From contig JAHEFF010000021.1 of assembly GCA_024640315.1 (NCBI GenBank), forward strand, positions 1-55,811: a stretch of DNA of 55,811 bases, in the 5' to 3' direction. A program made the position numbers and the translations under genes. Shown here piece after piece: positions 9,694 through 19,187 of this stretch; within the stretch, counting starts at the first letter, position 1, and each line of letters starts with the position of its first letter. The notes beneath the pieces are model-generated. The model worked only from the letters and a program-made list of their open reading frames with translations. It did no database searches and had not been told where the DNA came from. This stretch comes from Woeseiaceae bacterium. Its GTDB lineage: Bacteria > Pseudomonadota > Gammaproteobacteria > Steroidobacterales > Woeseiaceae.

Positions 9694-11609
9694 TCAGCGG
9701 CTTCCAGTACTTCGCTGGCTTCTATCCAGTCCGATTCCAGCGTGTTGATAGTTGCTTTCAGCGAGGCCTGCTCCTTAACGTGACCGGCAAGCTCGGCTTT
9801 GCGATCCGGGTCCGTATAGAAAGTCTCGTCGGCGAGGCTTGCTTCGATCTTCTCCAGTGCCTGTCGACTGGATTCCAGTTGTTTCTCGATATTGCGTACT
9901 TTGTCCATTAGCGGTTTAAGGCGCTGACGCCGCCGGGCTTCCTGCTGGCGTTGTTGTTTTTTGCTGACCGGTCGATTTGTATTTTCGCTTTTGTCCTTGT
10001 CCAAATCATTTGATGCATCACGATCCTGCTGTTCCTTGAGCCAGGCGGGATACTCGTCAAGGCTGCGGCTGAAGCGATCGACGATGCCGTCGTGAACAAT
10101 CAACAACTCATCACAGACACTGCGCAGAAGGTGCCTGTCATGCGAAATAACCACCAGGGCACCGGTGTACTCAATTAAGGCGACGCTTAGTGCCTGGCGC
10201 ATTTCGAGGTCCAGATGGTTGGTCGGTTCATCGAGCAAAAGCAGGTTTGGCTCCTGGCGAATCATCAGTGCCAAAACGAGACGCGCCTTTTCGCCGCCGG
10301 AAAACGGCGCCACCGGTTCAAAAATTCGTTCACCACCGAAATCGAAGCGGCCCAGGTAGTTGCGCATCTCCGATTCGCGATCATTCGGCGCATAGCGCCG
10401 AAGGTGATCCAGCGGGCTCTCGTCCGGATTCAGCAAGTCCAGCTGGTGCTGTGCGAAGTAGCCGATTTTAGTGTCTTTACTGAGAATGCGTTCGCCCTTC
10501 AGCAGTGTGGAGCCGCTCGCCAGCGCCTTGACCAGGGTGGACTTGCCGGCGCCGTTGACACCGAGCAGGCCGATGCGGTCCCCGGCCATAAGATTCAGAT
10601 TGACCTTGTCGAGCACAGGCCCTTCGGCACTGTCCGTGTAGCCGAGTACGGCATTTGTGAGTGCAAGCAGATGCTGGGGTTGTTTCTTAGGCGAGGCGAA
10701 GTGAAAGTGAAATGGCGAATCGGCATGCGCCGGTGCTATCAGCGTCATTCGTTCCAGCATCTTCAGGCGGCTCTGCGCCTGGCGTGCTTTTGAGGCTTTG
10801 TAACGAAACCGGTCGACGAATCCCTGAATGTGTTTGATGTCTTTTTGCTGGCGGGTGTACATGGCCTGCTGCAATGCGAGTTGTTCAGCGCGGAGGGACT
10901 CGAACTGGCTGTAATTGCCGGCATACAGGTTTATTTGCTGGTTCTCGATTTGGGCGATTCGCGTGCATACCTGGTCCAGGAAATCGCGGTCATGCGAGAT
11001 GACGAGCAAGATTCCGTCATAACGCCTGAGCCAGCGTTCGAGCCAGAGGATTGCGGGCAAATCGAGGTGATTGGTCGGCTCGTCGAGCAGCAGGATGTCG
11101 GAACGGCACATGAGTGACCTTGCCAGGTTCAGTCGCATACGCCAGCCACCGGAGAACTCACGCACAGGTTTGTGAATCTCATCCGCGGAGAATCCAAGGC
11201 CGTTTATCAACTTCGCCGCACGGGATTCGGCGGTGAAGCCGTCAATCGCTTCCATGGTTTCGTAAAGGATATGCAGGTCGGCATTATTTCTGTCAGGGCC
11301 GGCTTCCCCGACCGCGATGGCCGCCTGGGTCTTGCGCAGTTCGGCATCTCCGTCAATAACGTAGTCGAGTGCGGATTTTGTCGTGTTGGGGCTTTCCTGT
11401 GCGACGTGGGCGATCACATCGTTGGGATCAATGCTTAATTCACCATCATCGGATTCGAGCTCGCCCAGAAGCAGCGCGAACAGCGATGTCTTGCCGCTGC
11501 CATTGGCGCCAATCAGGCCCATGCGTTGCCCGGCATGGATCTGGAAGCTCACATTTTGAAGAAGAAGTTTTCGCCCGCGGCGAAGACTGATCTGGTTGAG
11601 GTTAAGCAA
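9690..11609 (-). CDS. ABC-F family ATP-binding protein (YheS/Uup-like)
   Basis: 639 residues, no membrane segments, two nucleotide-binding domains in tandem. The first has Walker A GANGSGKTS (near 34-42), signature FSGGWRMRLNLARSL and Walker B DILLLDEPTNHLD. The second has GVNGAGKST, FSGGEKARLVLALM and LLLLDEPTNHLD. A charged linker joins them, and a C-terminal Lys/Glu/Gln-rich coiled coil (about 530-630) follows. ABC-F proteins act on the ribosome rather than in transport. Length and C-terminal coiled coil fit YheS or Uup. It reads toward the DUF1415 gene and ends inside its stop region. Confidence 0.92.
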   Translation of the reverse strand: MLNLNQISLRRGRKLLLQNVSFQIHAGQRMGLIGANGSGKTSLFALLLGELESDDGELSIDPNDVIAHVAQESPNTTKSALDYVIDGDAELRKTQAAIAVGEAGPDRNNADLHILYETMEAIDGFTAESRAAKLINGLGFSADEIHKPVREFSGGWRMRLNLARSLMCRSDILLLDEPTNHLDLPAILWLERWLRRYDGILLVISHDRDFLDQVCTRIAQIENQQINLYAGNYSQFESLRAEQLALQQAMYTRQQKDIKHIQGFVDRFRYKASKARQAQSRLKMLERMTLIAPAHADSPFHFHFASPKKQPQHLLALTNAVLGYTDSAEGPVLDKVNLNLMAGDRIGLLGVNGAGKSTLVKALASGSTLLKGERILSKDTKIGYFAQHQLDLLNPDESPLDHLRRYAPNDRESEMRNYLGRFDFGGERIFEPVAPFSGGEKARLVLALMIRQEPNLLLLDEPTNHLDLEMRQALSVALIEYTGALVVISHDRHLLRSVCDELLIVHDGIVDRFSRSLDEYPAWLKEQQDRDASNDLDKDKSENTNRPVSKKQQRQQEARRRQRLKPLMDKVRNIEKQLESSRQALEKIEASLADETFYTDPDRKAELAGHVKEQASLKATINTLESDWIEASEVLEAAD

Positions 11610-11644
11610 GGCGCCAGGATTGCCTGATGAATCGGTGGAGCGCG

Positions 11645-11650
11645 ATTATA
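11645..11650 (-). promoter_or_regulatory. candidate -10 box for the ABC-F gene
   Basis: On the minus strand this reads TATAAT, a perfect -10 hexamer, 36 bases before the ABC-F start. No convincing -35 hexamer is found at the usual 16-18 base spacing, so it is a candidate only. The rest of the 218-bp divergent region (11610-11827) holds no other clear signal apart from the AGGAG ribosome site at 11817-11821 before the acyl-CoA ligase gene. Confidence 0.4.
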
Positions 11651-11827
11651 TACTTGTTCAGGGATACCGTACTGACAGTATCGGCATACGAGTCCTGGTG
11701 GCAACGATTGGCCGAATCGATTTGACCGCACGTCGGCAAGACTCGACAATGTGTTGGCGAAGTTTCTGAATACTTCCGAATCTCATCGGTTCGCGGACGA
11801 TAACAATAAATAAATCAGGAGCCACCA

Positions 11828-13360
11828 ATGAACACTCCGTCCACCATTCATGAATTGCTGCGGGCCGGCGGCGATGACAGCATCGCGATTTCCGGCATTG
11901 ACCGACCGAGCCTCAGCTATGGTGAGCTGCGTGACCTGGAATTGCGAACCATCGAGACACTTAACGGACTGGGCATCGGCCGGAATGATCGCGTGGCGAT
12001 CGTTTTGCCGAACGGCCCCGAGATGGCGACAGCTTTCGTTACCGTTGCGAGCTGTGCGACGACAGCACCGCTGAATCCGGCTTACACGCTGGAAGAGTAC
12101 GATTTCTATCTTTCCGACCTGAATGCCAGGGCCCTGCTGGTGAAAAAAGGCAGCGAATCACCCGCGGTCGAGGCTGCGAAGGCGCGCAATATTCAGGTAC
12201 TCGAACTCGATTCGCAGGCGGATCAGCCGGCCGGGTCTTTCACGATTTTTGCCGACGACAATGTGCCGGCGGAGAGAAGTTCGAAAACCGGGGTAGCGCA
12301 AGCAGGCGATATCGCACTGGTCCTGCATACGTCCGGCACAACGTCACGACCAAAAATTGTGCCTCTCAGCCACAAGAACGTGTGTGCATCGGCAGGGAAT
12401 ATTCAGAATACGTTAACCCTGGAGCGGGACGACGTATGCCTGAATATCATGCCCCTGTTCCACATTCATGGCCTGATGGCCGCGATCCTCGCAACACTTG
12501 GTAAAGGCGCCAGCGTTTGTTGCTCGCCGGGTTTTGATGCGCTCAGGTTTTATTCGTGGCTGGATCAGGCGAAGCCGACCTGGTACACAGCCGTTCCGAC
12601 CATGCACCAGGCGATTCTGACGAGGGCTGCACGCAACCGGGATATTGTGAGTGGGGCGCGACTGCGTTTCATTCGGTCATCATCGTCAGCTCTGCCGCCC
12701 CAGGTGCTGCAGGAACTGGAGCAGACTTTTGATGTTCCGGTGGTTGAGGCTTACGCGATGACCGAAGCTTCGCACCAGATGACCTGCAATCAGCTACCGC
12801 CAGGCGTTCGCAAACCCGGCACGGTCGGGTGTGCGGCCGGTCCCGAGGTCGCGATTATGAGTGAGTCAGATGCAGACCTGATGCCCCGCGGTAAAACGGG
12901 AGAGGTCGTTATCCGCGGTGCCAACGTCACGAGCGGATATGAAAATAATCCGACCGCCAACGCTGAGTGCTTCGTGGATGGCTGGTTCAGAACCGGAGAC
13001 CAGGGTGTGATGGACGAGGACGGCTATCTGACCATCACCGGCCGCCTCAAGGAGATTATCAACCGCGGTGGCGAGAAGATTTCGCCACGAGAGGTTGATG
13101 ACGTGCTGATGGATCACGCAGCAGTGCAACAGGTCGTGACATTTGCCATGCCGCACAAATCGCTCGGCGAGGAAGTCGCAGCAGCGGTGGTTCTCAAAGA
13201 GGGCGAGACGGCGGACGAAGCGGATATCCGGGCGTTTGCAGCGAAGCGACTTGCGGCGTTCAAGGTGCCTCGCAAGGTCCTGATACTGGATGAGATTCCG
13301 AAAGGGGCTACCGGCAAGCTGCAGCGCATTGGTCTCGCCAAGAAACTGGGGCTGGCCTGA
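11828..13360 (+). CDS. AMP-dependent acyl-CoA synthetase (oxalyl-CoA ligase-like)
   Basis: 510 residues, an adenylate-forming enzyme that would activate a carboxylic acid with ATP and join it to CoA. The P-loop motif LHTSGTTSRPKIVPLSHKN (near 168), the AYAMTEASHQM adenine motif, the hinge WFRTGDQG and ITGRLKEIINRGGEKI, and the C-terminal catalytic lysine in PKGATGKLQR are all present. Overall spacing resembles plant AAE3/fungal Pcs60-type oxalyl-CoA synthetases, but substrate choice cannot be fixed from sequence. AGGAG precedes the ATG. The stop shares one base with the start of the panE-like gene, so they are cotranscribed. Confidence 0.88.
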   Translation: MNTPSTIHELLRAGGDDSIAISGIDRPSLSYGELRDLELRTIETLNGLGIGRNDRVAIVLPNGPEMATAFVTVASCATTAPLNPAYTLEEYDFYLSDLNARALLVKKGSESPAVEAAKARNIQVLELDSQADQPAGSFTIFADDNVPAERSSKTGVAQAGDIALVLHTSGTTSRPKIVPLSHKNVCASAGNIQNTLTLERDDVCLNIMPLFHIHGLMAAILATLGKGASVCCSPGFDALRFYSWLDQAKPTWYTAVPTMHQAILTRAARNRDIVSGARLRFIRSSSSALPPQVLQELEQTFDVPVVEAYAMTEASHQMTCNQLPPGVRKPGTVGCAAGPEVAIMSESDADLMPRGKTGEVVIRGANVTSGYENNPTANAECFVDGWFRTGDQGVMDEDGYLTITGRLKEIINRGGEKISPREVDDVLMDHAAVQQVVTFAMPHKSLGEEVAAAVVLKEGETADEADIRAFAAKRLAAFKVPRKVLILDEIPKGATGKLQRIGLAKKLGLA

Positions 13361-14343
13361 TGCGCATTTGCATCTACGGAGCGGGCGCTATCGGAGCCTG
13401 GCTGGGTGTGCAACTTTCGCTGGCCGGGAAAGACGTTACCCTGATCGCGCGCGGGCCGCATCTGGAGGCGATGCAGAAGAACGGCGTCAAACTGTTGATC
13501 GACGGGGAGGAACGAGTCGCGCACCCGCGATGTGTTGAGGATCCGGCGGATGCCGGCCCGCAGGATTACGTCATCATCACGCTGAAAGCTCATTCTTTGC
13601 CGGGCATTGCCGAGAGTATTCAGCCGCTTCTGGGACCGGACACCGCGGTAGTGACTGGTGTCAACGGCATTCCCTGGTGGTACTTCTACAAGCTCAGCGG
13701 TCCGCACGAAAATCATAAACTCGAAAGCGTTGATCCTGGCGGCAGGTTCTGGGACGCCGTAGGTCCGGAACGCGCAATCGGCTTTGTCGTATACCCGGCG
13801 GCTGAAATTGCGGAGCCGGGCGTTATCCGCCACATCGAAGGTGATCGCTACACAATGGGCGAGCCGGATGGCCAGCCATCCGAGCGCACTGCCTGGCTCT
13901 GTGAAGCGCTGCAGAATGCCGGATTCCAGGCCCGGGTCCGTGACAACATTCGCGACGACATATGGGTCAAGTTGTGGGGCAATCTCAGCTTCAATCCGAT
14001 CAGCGCATTAACGCATGCCACGCTGGACAAGGTCGCTGGTGAGCCGGACACCGCCAGGGTGTGCAAGCTGATGATGCTCGAAGCCCAGGAAATTGGCGAG
14101 AAGCTTGGTGCCAGTTTTCGGGTCACCGTCGACAGGCGCATCGCCGGTGGTGCCGCAGTGGGGGCGCACAAGACTTCGATGTTGCAGGATCTTGAACATG
14201 GCAGGCCGATGGAGATTGATGCGCTGGTGACGGTTGTCCAGGAACTCGGACACCTGGTCGATGTACCAACGCCGACAATCGACGTGGTCCTGGCACTCAT
14301 TCAGCAACGGGCTCGTGTCGCCGGTACTTATCAACAGGAATAA
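13360..14343 (+). CDS. panE: 2-dehydropantoate 2-reductase family protein
   Basis: 327 residues. The N-terminal Rossmann motif is ICIYGAGAIGAWLGVQLSLAG, which fits NADPH binding. The DIWVKLWGNLSFNPISALT helix carries the lysine and asparagine expected in ketopantoate reductase, and the ApbA C-terminal domain ends with the HKTSMLQDLEHGRPMEID motif. The classic role is reduction of ketopantoate to pantoate for CoA synthesis. Linkage with an acyl-CoA ligase and a transporter instead of panB/panC leaves room for a paralogue acting on another 2-keto acid. Confidence 0.85.
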   Translation: MRICIYGAGAIGAWLGVQLSLAGKDVTLIARGPHLEAMQKNGVKLLIDGEERVAHPRCVEDPADAGPQDYVIITLKAHSLPGIAESIQPLLGPDTAVVTGVNGIPWWYFYKLSGPHENHKLESVDPGGRFWDAVGPERAIGFVVYPAAEIAEPGVIRHIEGDRYTMGEPDGQPSERTAWLCEALQNAGFQARVRDNIRDDIWVKLWGNLSFNPISALTHATLDKVAGEPDTARVCKLMMLEAQEIGEKLGASFRVTVDRRIAGGAAVGAHKTSMLQDLEHGRPMEIDALVTVVQELGHLVDVPTPTIDVVLALIQQRARVAGTYQQE

Positions 14344-14345
14344 CA

Positions 14346-15857
14346 ATGAGAGACGAGACAAAAGGCGAAAATACTCCGGGCGGTTTCGACTCGCTGGTGC
14401 TGCCGTCCTTGCGGCCGGCCAGCCTGATACGTGAATTCGGTCCCGGGATGATGCTGATGATGACGGGTATTGGCACCAGCCATCTCGTGACAGCTCCGGT
14501 GGCCGGGGGCAGGTACGGGTATGCGCTGCTTTGGTGTCTGCCGATTGCCTACATATTCAAGTACTACGGATTTGAGATGGCTATCCGGTTCACGCATGCA
14601 ACCGGGCGCAGCATGCTGGACGCTTATGCGACGGCCTGGAAGAAGATCCCGGTTTGGTATGTGTTGATTACCACCATCATTCAGTCTGCCGTTGGCCAGG
14701 CCGGCAGGCTGATTGCTGCAGCGGCTGTCGTCTTCTACTTTTTCCGTCTGTACCTGGGGGTCGATATACCCGGATTCGATGACGACAAGGAACTGGCGAT
14801 TTACGCTTTGTTGCTTGGCGTCATGTCTGTCGCGATCATCTTGCGAGGGCGCTACGCAGTAGTCGAACTCGCCACCAAAATCGCGGCCGGTATTCTCATT
14901 GTGTGCACGGTCGCAGTCTTTGTGGTGGAACCGGCTCCAATCTCTGAGTTCGTACATTTCTTCCAGTTGGAAACGCCCGAAGGCTCGTGGCTGATCATCG
15001 CGTCGTTCCTGGGGCTTCTGCCAACGGGTATCGATGTATCCCTGCAGGCATCGGAATGGGGCAAGGCGAAAAAAGTTGGCATGGGTCTGTTGCGCAGCGA
15101 GATGGAGGCGCAGGGTCTCGCCAAAAAGTTCGACGCCTTTGAAAGTCGGAAGGACGACCTGTCCGTCGACGTGTCGAAACTGCCGGAGCGCGCGCAGGAG
15201 TATTGCCGTCGCTGGTTCAAAATAGGCTTGCTCGATTTCCGTGCCGGTCACGTGATTTCGTTTGTTCTCGCGACGATCTTTCTCGTGCTTGCGGCGGTAT
15301 GGCTGTACCCCAGTGACGTAAGCGGCAACGCCGTAATGGGGGAAATTGCCAGGATGTTTACCGAGAGTGTCGGGCCGAGCCTGATGCTGGTGTTTCTGGC
15401 CGGCGCACTGGCGGCGACATATTCAACGGCACTCAACTACTTTGATGGCTGGCCACGGGTTGTGGGCGCATGTTGCAGAAACCTGTTCCGCAAGACCGCC
15501 TCTTTGCCGCGAAAGGCACGCAATGATGTCGATCCACGTTACCGCTGGACATGGTATTCGGAATACAACATTTACCGGCTCAGCATGCTCTTTTCGCTGG
15601 TTGCATCGGTCGCCATCATTGCCGGAGTTCCAAGGCCGGTCTATTTGGTACTGGTTGCTTCAGCACTCGCCTATTTCGTCGCGCCGGTCATTTTCTTTCT
15701 GAATCTTTACTATTGCCGAACTGTCATACCAAAGGACGACAAACTGTTTTACCCGTCGACCTTCGCCACATGGTTTAGCTGGATCAGTTTCATCGTGTTC
15801 ACCGGCATGTCGGCGATACTGATACTGCAACGCCTGTTCGGGATCTCGTTTGTCTAG
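14346..15857 (+). CDS. Nramp-like integral membrane transporter
   Basis: 503 residues with about eleven hydrophobic segments. The opening IREFGPGMMLMMTGIGTSHLVTAP resembles the first helix of Nramp/MntH (where the motif is usually DPGN), and the protein belongs to the broader Nramp-like transporters in which metal-binding residues are replaced. A charged cytoplasmic insert (about 235-280) separates helix groups. Because the usual DPGN is not seen, metal transport is uncertain and another substrate is possible. It starts two bases after the panE-like stop, so it is the third gene of that operon and could import the acid used by the ligase. Confidence 0.78.
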   Translation: MRDETKGENTPGGFDSLVLPSLRPASLIREFGPGMMLMMTGIGTSHLVTAPVAGGRYGYALLWCLPIAYIFKYYGFEMAIRFTHATGRSMLDAYATAWKKIPVWYVLITTIIQSAVGQAGRLIAAAAVVFYFFRLYLGVDIPGFDDDKELAIYALLLGVMSVAIILRGRYAVVELATKIAAGILIVCTVAVFVVEPAPISEFVHFFQLETPEGSWLIIASFLGLLPTGIDVSLQASEWGKAKKVGMGLLRSEMEAQGLAKKFDAFESRKDDLSVDVSKLPERAQEYCRRWFKIGLLDFRAGHVISFVLATIFLVLAAVWLYPSDVSGNAVMGEIARMFTESVGPSLMLVFLAGALAATYSTALNYFDGWPRVVGACCRNLFRKTASLPRKARNDVDPRYRWTWYSEYNIYRLSMLFSLVASVAIIAGVPRPVYLVLVASALAYFVAPVIFFLNLYYCRTVIPKDDKLFYPSTFATWFSWISFIVFTGMSAILILQRLFGISFV

Positions 15858-15891
15858 CCTCGACCGGCGATCGGTACACAGGTGTCCGCGC

Positions 15892-16158
15892 CTATCTTAA
15901 TTGACTGTCCTTGCTGCCGCGCCGGTTATAGGCGCTGAACTTAGCGGCGTCCTTGTCGTGTTCTGACTGGCACTTGACGCACAGACGAACGCCCGGGACG
16001 GCTTCACGGCGGGCAGGGGGAATGGCCGCTTCACACTCTTCGCAGTGGGTGAGGCTTTCGCCACGGGGAATTTGTTCGCGGGCACGCTTTATCGCATCTT
16101 CGATGGTTGCATCGATTTGTTCCTGAACCGCGCCGTCTTTTGCAAATCCACCGGCCAT
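15892..16158 (-). CDS. DksA/TraR-type C4 zinc finger protein
   Basis: 88 residues. The zinc ribbon reads CEEC, 17 residues, then CVKC, the C4 finger of the DksA/TraR family, within THCEECEAAIPPARREAVPG. The short N-terminal helix (residues 1-38) lacks the long coiled coil of full DksA, as in TraR and YbiI, so it may bind RNA polymerase without full DksA activity. It lies just after an NTF2-like gene on the same strand (two-base gap). Confidence 0.88.
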   Translation of the reverse strand: MAGGFAKDGAVQEQIDATIEDAIKRAREQIPRGESLTHCEECEAAIPPARREAVPGVRLCVKCQSEHDKDAAKFSAYNRRGSKDSQLR

Positions 16159-16160
16159 CG

Positions 16161-16679
16161 TTACTGTTCCATTGCAGGGTTTTCTTTCATGGCACTGGTC
16201 TTTTTCGACAACTCGATAACGTCTTGCCAGTTCTCGTTGAAGATCAGGAACGACATTGCATAGTGTGCGATTTTCCAGTCGTCACCTTGCTTGAGCAAAA
16301 CGCCGGTGCCCCGGAACCGGCCGTTCGTCTCGGAGAAGACGACCTCGTCAAACCAGGCAACGTCACCGGAGTCGGCCAGCTGCACGTTCCTTTCGACAGA
16401 CCGGTAGCTCCAGCCGCTGCCATCTTTGAAGCGACTACCGACGTAGTCGACAAAATCGGGCTCTTTTGGCCAGCGCTCCCATTCATCCGTGCCCATGAAG
16501 ACGCCATCATCGGTCATGTGTCCCAGGTATCGCGCTTTGTCGCCACGGGCGGCCGCATCATGGAAATCATCAAGCACCTTGCCGATTGCGGTTACTTCGG
16601 CTTCGTTTGCACTCGCGGTAAATGAGAGCGCGAGAACGAGGCACATCAACGGTCGAAATATCATAGTTTTTCTCTGCAT
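16161..16679 (-). CDS. exported SnoaL/NTF2-like protein
   Basis: Up to 172 residues with a signal peptide (MIFRPLMCLVLALSFTASA). The mature part (IGKVLDDFHDAAARGDKARYL, later GTGVLLKQGDDWKIAHYAMSF) has the cone-shaped SnoaL/NTF2 pattern; no catalytic residues can be assigned. An internal ATG at 16664 has AGAGAAA upstream and may be the real start. Function is unknown; periplasmic location is inferred from the signal. Confidence 0.8.
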   Translation of the reverse strand: MQRKTMIFRPLMCLVLALSFTASANEAEVTAIGKVLDDFHDAAARGDKARYLGHMTDDGVFMGTDEWERWPKEPDFVDYVGSRFKDGSGWSYRSVERNVQLADSGDVAWFDEVVFSETNGRFRGTGVLLKQGDDWKIAHYAMSFLIFNENWQDVIELSKKTSAMKENPAMEQ

Positions 16680-16889
16680 TTGGAGCCCGGGTCAGATGCT
16701 ACCGTATTGAGTCCCGACCTTATCAAATATGCGCTGTTCACTGAAATCAGAGGGCGCAAGGCCCCCTGAAACGGCTGGTTTGCTGGCCGGCCCGGTAAGT
16801 TGGGTCGGTTTCCTGTATACTGTTCGGCTCGCGTCCGAAAATGGTGCCTTTCGAGTCCACCGGCACTCTGCCTTCACCCACTTTACTTT

Positions 16890-16901
16890 GGTTGATCAAC
16901 C
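16890..16901. promoter_or_regulatory. 12-bp perfect palindrome, candidate operator
   Basis: GGTTGATCAACC is a perfect 12-base palindrome located 61 bases before the start at 16963, in the 283-bp region between divergent genes. A -10-like TATACT lies at 16816-16821. The palindrome could be an operator or a chance site; nothing else supportable is visible in this gap. Confidence 0.3.
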
Positions 16902-16962
16902 GATTGGCGAGGTTATGGTAAGTGGACGCACCGGTGACCGCAAAATTCACAAGTGAGGTTAT

Positions 16963-17235
16963 ATGGCTACTGAGTCCGCATTGATGACAGAAGGTTACGA
17001 GATTATCTCGATTGAGCCTTCGGAAGCCCCGTCAGATACCGAGGGTGCTGATTGGCATTGCTATGTCATTGGTCAGGGCAATAACGAGATTCGTGGCTAC
17101 CGACAGGGCAAGCGCAAAGCTGTGTTGCTGGATGTCGAGGAAATCGTCGCAAGACTGAACGAACGGCGAACCGGCAAGCGTAGCCGGGTCCATCTCGTGA
17201 TGCCGAAAGCCAAGAAAGCAGAAGCAAAAAGCTGA
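16963..17235 (+). CDS. small hypothetical protein with basic tail
   Basis: 90 residues, not recognised. A GAGG ribosome site lies just before the ATG. The N-terminal two thirds look like a small alpha/beta domain (YEIISIEPSEAP, then DWHCYVIGQGNNEIRGYRQGK, then a helix VEEIVARLNERR). The end is a Lys/Ala/Glu-rich tail. No signal peptide or membrane segment. The mix of acidic body and basic tail would fit a nucleic-acid-associated protein, but this is a guess. Confidence 0.7.
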   Translation: MATESALMTEGYEIISIEPSEAPSDTEGADWHCYVIGQGNNEIRGYRQGKRKAVLLDVEEIVARLNERRTGKRSRVHLVMPKAKKAEAKS

Positions 17236-17268
17236 CCTGAGCCAGGTCCGTCCAGACAGGCGGCTGGA

Positions 17269-18468
17269 CTAAGGTTCGCTGAATACTGCGGCGACTCTTC
17301 GTTCCAGCGCCCTGGAACGATTCACCTGCCGAAATGCCGATCCGAAATGCTCGCTGGCGCTTGCGTCACCAATTCGCGAGGCGGCAATTGCAAGGTAGGC
17401 AAGCATCATGGCGTCATCGGCGCTACCGTCATTTCGACGCCATGCATCGGCGAGAAGGTTGCCGCCGTCTTCAAATTTGCCTCTTTGCACCAGCGATGCG
17501 CCTTTCGTTGCATTCAGGTCAGACGCGTCCGGCGTTATAGACAGCGCCTTCTGTAGCGCGAGATCCAGCGTGAGATATTCGGCCTTTTCAGCATTCAGCT
17601 CGACTTGTGCCTGCAAGAGCAGCCATTCGCGGCGTCTTTTGTCAGGTATCTTCGTAGCGGCAAGTTTCTTGCGAACGTAATCGCGAGCATCATCATCCTT
17701 GTGGCTGGCGGACAGCGCCGCTCCGTATTTCAGCTGCAGAACAAAGTTTTCAGGATGTTTCTGCAGTAATGGCTCGAGCGACTGCAGGGCGCCTTCCGCA
17801 TCGTCATCTTCGAGCAGTGCCTGGATTTCACGCAATTCGAAAGTCAGCAATCGGGTTTCAATCGCTTCGCCGGACAAGAAGGGGCTGGACAGTATGCCCA
17901 GTCCGTCGCTAACCGCGCCCTCGACGCGAAACGGCAGGAGATTAAAACCGCCACCCACCAATATGACCACGGCCAGCGTTTTCAGCGCAACGAGCCCGAC
18001 GAGGTCGGAATCGTTGAATACGTTATCCCAGCCGAACCAGAGCAGCATCATCGCGAGTACCAGGAATTCCGCGCCCGGACCAGCAGCGTAAATCAACAAG
18101 CTCTTGAGGCGCATTTGTTTCGGTTCTTTCGGAGCGGGAAGCACATACCCTTCGATCGGCGCAAGCTTGACCCGGATATGTGTTTCACCGATCCGGCATT
18201 GCCATAACGTCCGGCCGAATCCAATGACGATCTCCCGAACACGCCAGCCAAGCAGCCTGGCAGCAATGGCATGTCCCAGTTCGTGGACGACCAGCATCGG
18301 CACCCAGAACAGGACGTAGAAGACAATGCTCAGTTTCTTCGGCGAATACTCATCAAGAATAGCCGCCAAAAAAAGGAGCGTGATAACCAGTCCGAACGCG
18401 GTGGAGATACGCGCTTCGGTTTGCGTCATTGGGCGGCGGCCGGCAGGAATCTTCAGTTCCGTGAACAT
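17269..18468 (-). CDS. M50 family (site-2 protease-like) membrane metalloprotease
   Basis: About 400 residues. The zinc site HELGHAIAARLLG lies in a hydrophobic segment, and several membrane helices follow, as in S2P/M50 peptidases that cut membrane proteins. The C-terminal half (from about residue 190) is helical and TPR-like (ALLEDDDAEGALQSLEPLL and similar) and probably binds partners. The frame is open back to 18564, which would overlap the divergent isochorismatase start. ATG 18468 or ATG 18429 is more likely, but neither has a well-spaced ribosome site. The substrate is not evident. Confidence 0.8.
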   Translation of the reverse strand: MFTELKIPAGRRPMTQTEARISTAFGLVITLLFLAAILDEYSPKKLSIVFYVLFWVPMLVVHELGHAIAARLLGWRVREIVIGFGRTLWQCRIGETHIRVKLAPIEGYVLPAPKEPKQMRLKSLLIYAAGPGAEFLVLAMMLLWFGWDNVFNDSDLVGLVALKTLAVVILVGGGFNLLPFRVEGAVSDGLGILSSPFLSGEAIETRLLTFELREIQALLEDDDAEGALQSLEPLLQKHPENFVLQLKYGAALSASHKDDDARDYVRKKLAATKIPDKRRREWLLLQAQVELNAEKAEYLTLDLALQKALSITPDASDLNATKGASLVQRGKFEDGGNLLADAWRRNDGSADDAMMLAYLAIAASRIGDASASEHFGSAFRQVNRSRALERRVAAVFSEP

Positions 18469-18553
18469 CTCCGGATTGTGCCGTACCCTGCTAAGCGGTG
18501 TCAGGCTGTTTAATCCAACATCTGTGACGCAAATTCGACCAAACACATTTAAT

Positions 18554-19165
18554 ATGGACTGCATGAATCAGGTCGATACCAATTGGGGCGACTTCGCGCT
18601 GCTTCTTGTTGATGCGCAGAAGGACTTCTGGACCGAAGAGATGGCCGGCGCATTCCCTGACTTCGAAAAACGGGTCGCCGAATTACTGGGTCTGTGCCGG
18701 CGGGAAAAGATCGATGTCGTTCACCTGCGCGCCAGCTTTCGGGATGATAAGGCAGACTGGATGGTCCGCTATCATTTTCTGGATAGAATTCCTTGCGTCG
18801 AGGGAACGCCCGGCGTCGAATTGTTGAATTGTGCTACGGAACAGCCTGGCGAAATGGTGATCACCAAAAACACTTTCGATGGCTTTCAGAAACCGCAGTT
18901 GCAGGAGTACCTGGAGAAAAGCAACAAGCGCTTTTTGTTGATCGCCGGGCTCGTGACTTCCGTCTGTGTTCTCCTTACTGCCGCTTCGGCGGCCCAGAAA
19001 GGATATCTCGTCGGACTGGTCGAGGACTGTTGCGCGGATAAGCCCGAGGCACATGTCCATACGCTGAGTCGGTATCCTTTCATTTTTCAACGAACGACGG
19101 TGGCTCAGATTGCCGGAAATCGCGAGCAGTGGCGCTCGGACCTTGAAAAGATTGCCAACCTCTGA
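18554..19165 (+). CDS. isochorismatase-like cysteine hydrolase
   Basis: About 203 residues. The family triad is in place: Asp in LLLVDAQKDFW near residue 17 and the nucleophile Cys in GLVTSVCVLLTAASAAQKGY near 137, followed by VGLVEDCCAD. These enzymes hydrolyse isochorismate, nicotinamide or related amides, and the substrate cannot be read here. The frame is open far upstream, but the ATG at 18554 (or 18563) begins the domain. It is divergent from the M50 gene and convergent with the monooxygenase gene. Confidence 0.85.
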   Translation: MDCMNQVDTNWGDFALLLVDAQKDFWTEEMAGAFPDFEKRVAELLGLCRREKIDVVHLRASFRDDKADWMVRYHFLDRIPCVEGTPGVELLNCATEQPGEMVITKNTFDGFQKPQLQEYLEKSNKRFLLIAGLVTSVCVLLTAASAAQKGYLVGLVEDCCADKPEAHVHTLSRYPFIFQRTTVAQIAGNREQWRSDLEKIANL

Positions 19166-19187
19166 AAGCAGTTGCGAAAACTGGTCG

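Noticed and set aside
13114..15251. Minus-strand frames opposite the ligase, panE-like and Nramp-like genes
   Set aside because: Shadows of a tight plus-strand operon with strong family matches.
16729..16956. 75-codon plus-strand frame in the gap before 16963
   Set aside because: No ribosome site or recognisable domain; overlaps the palindrome and likely promoter.
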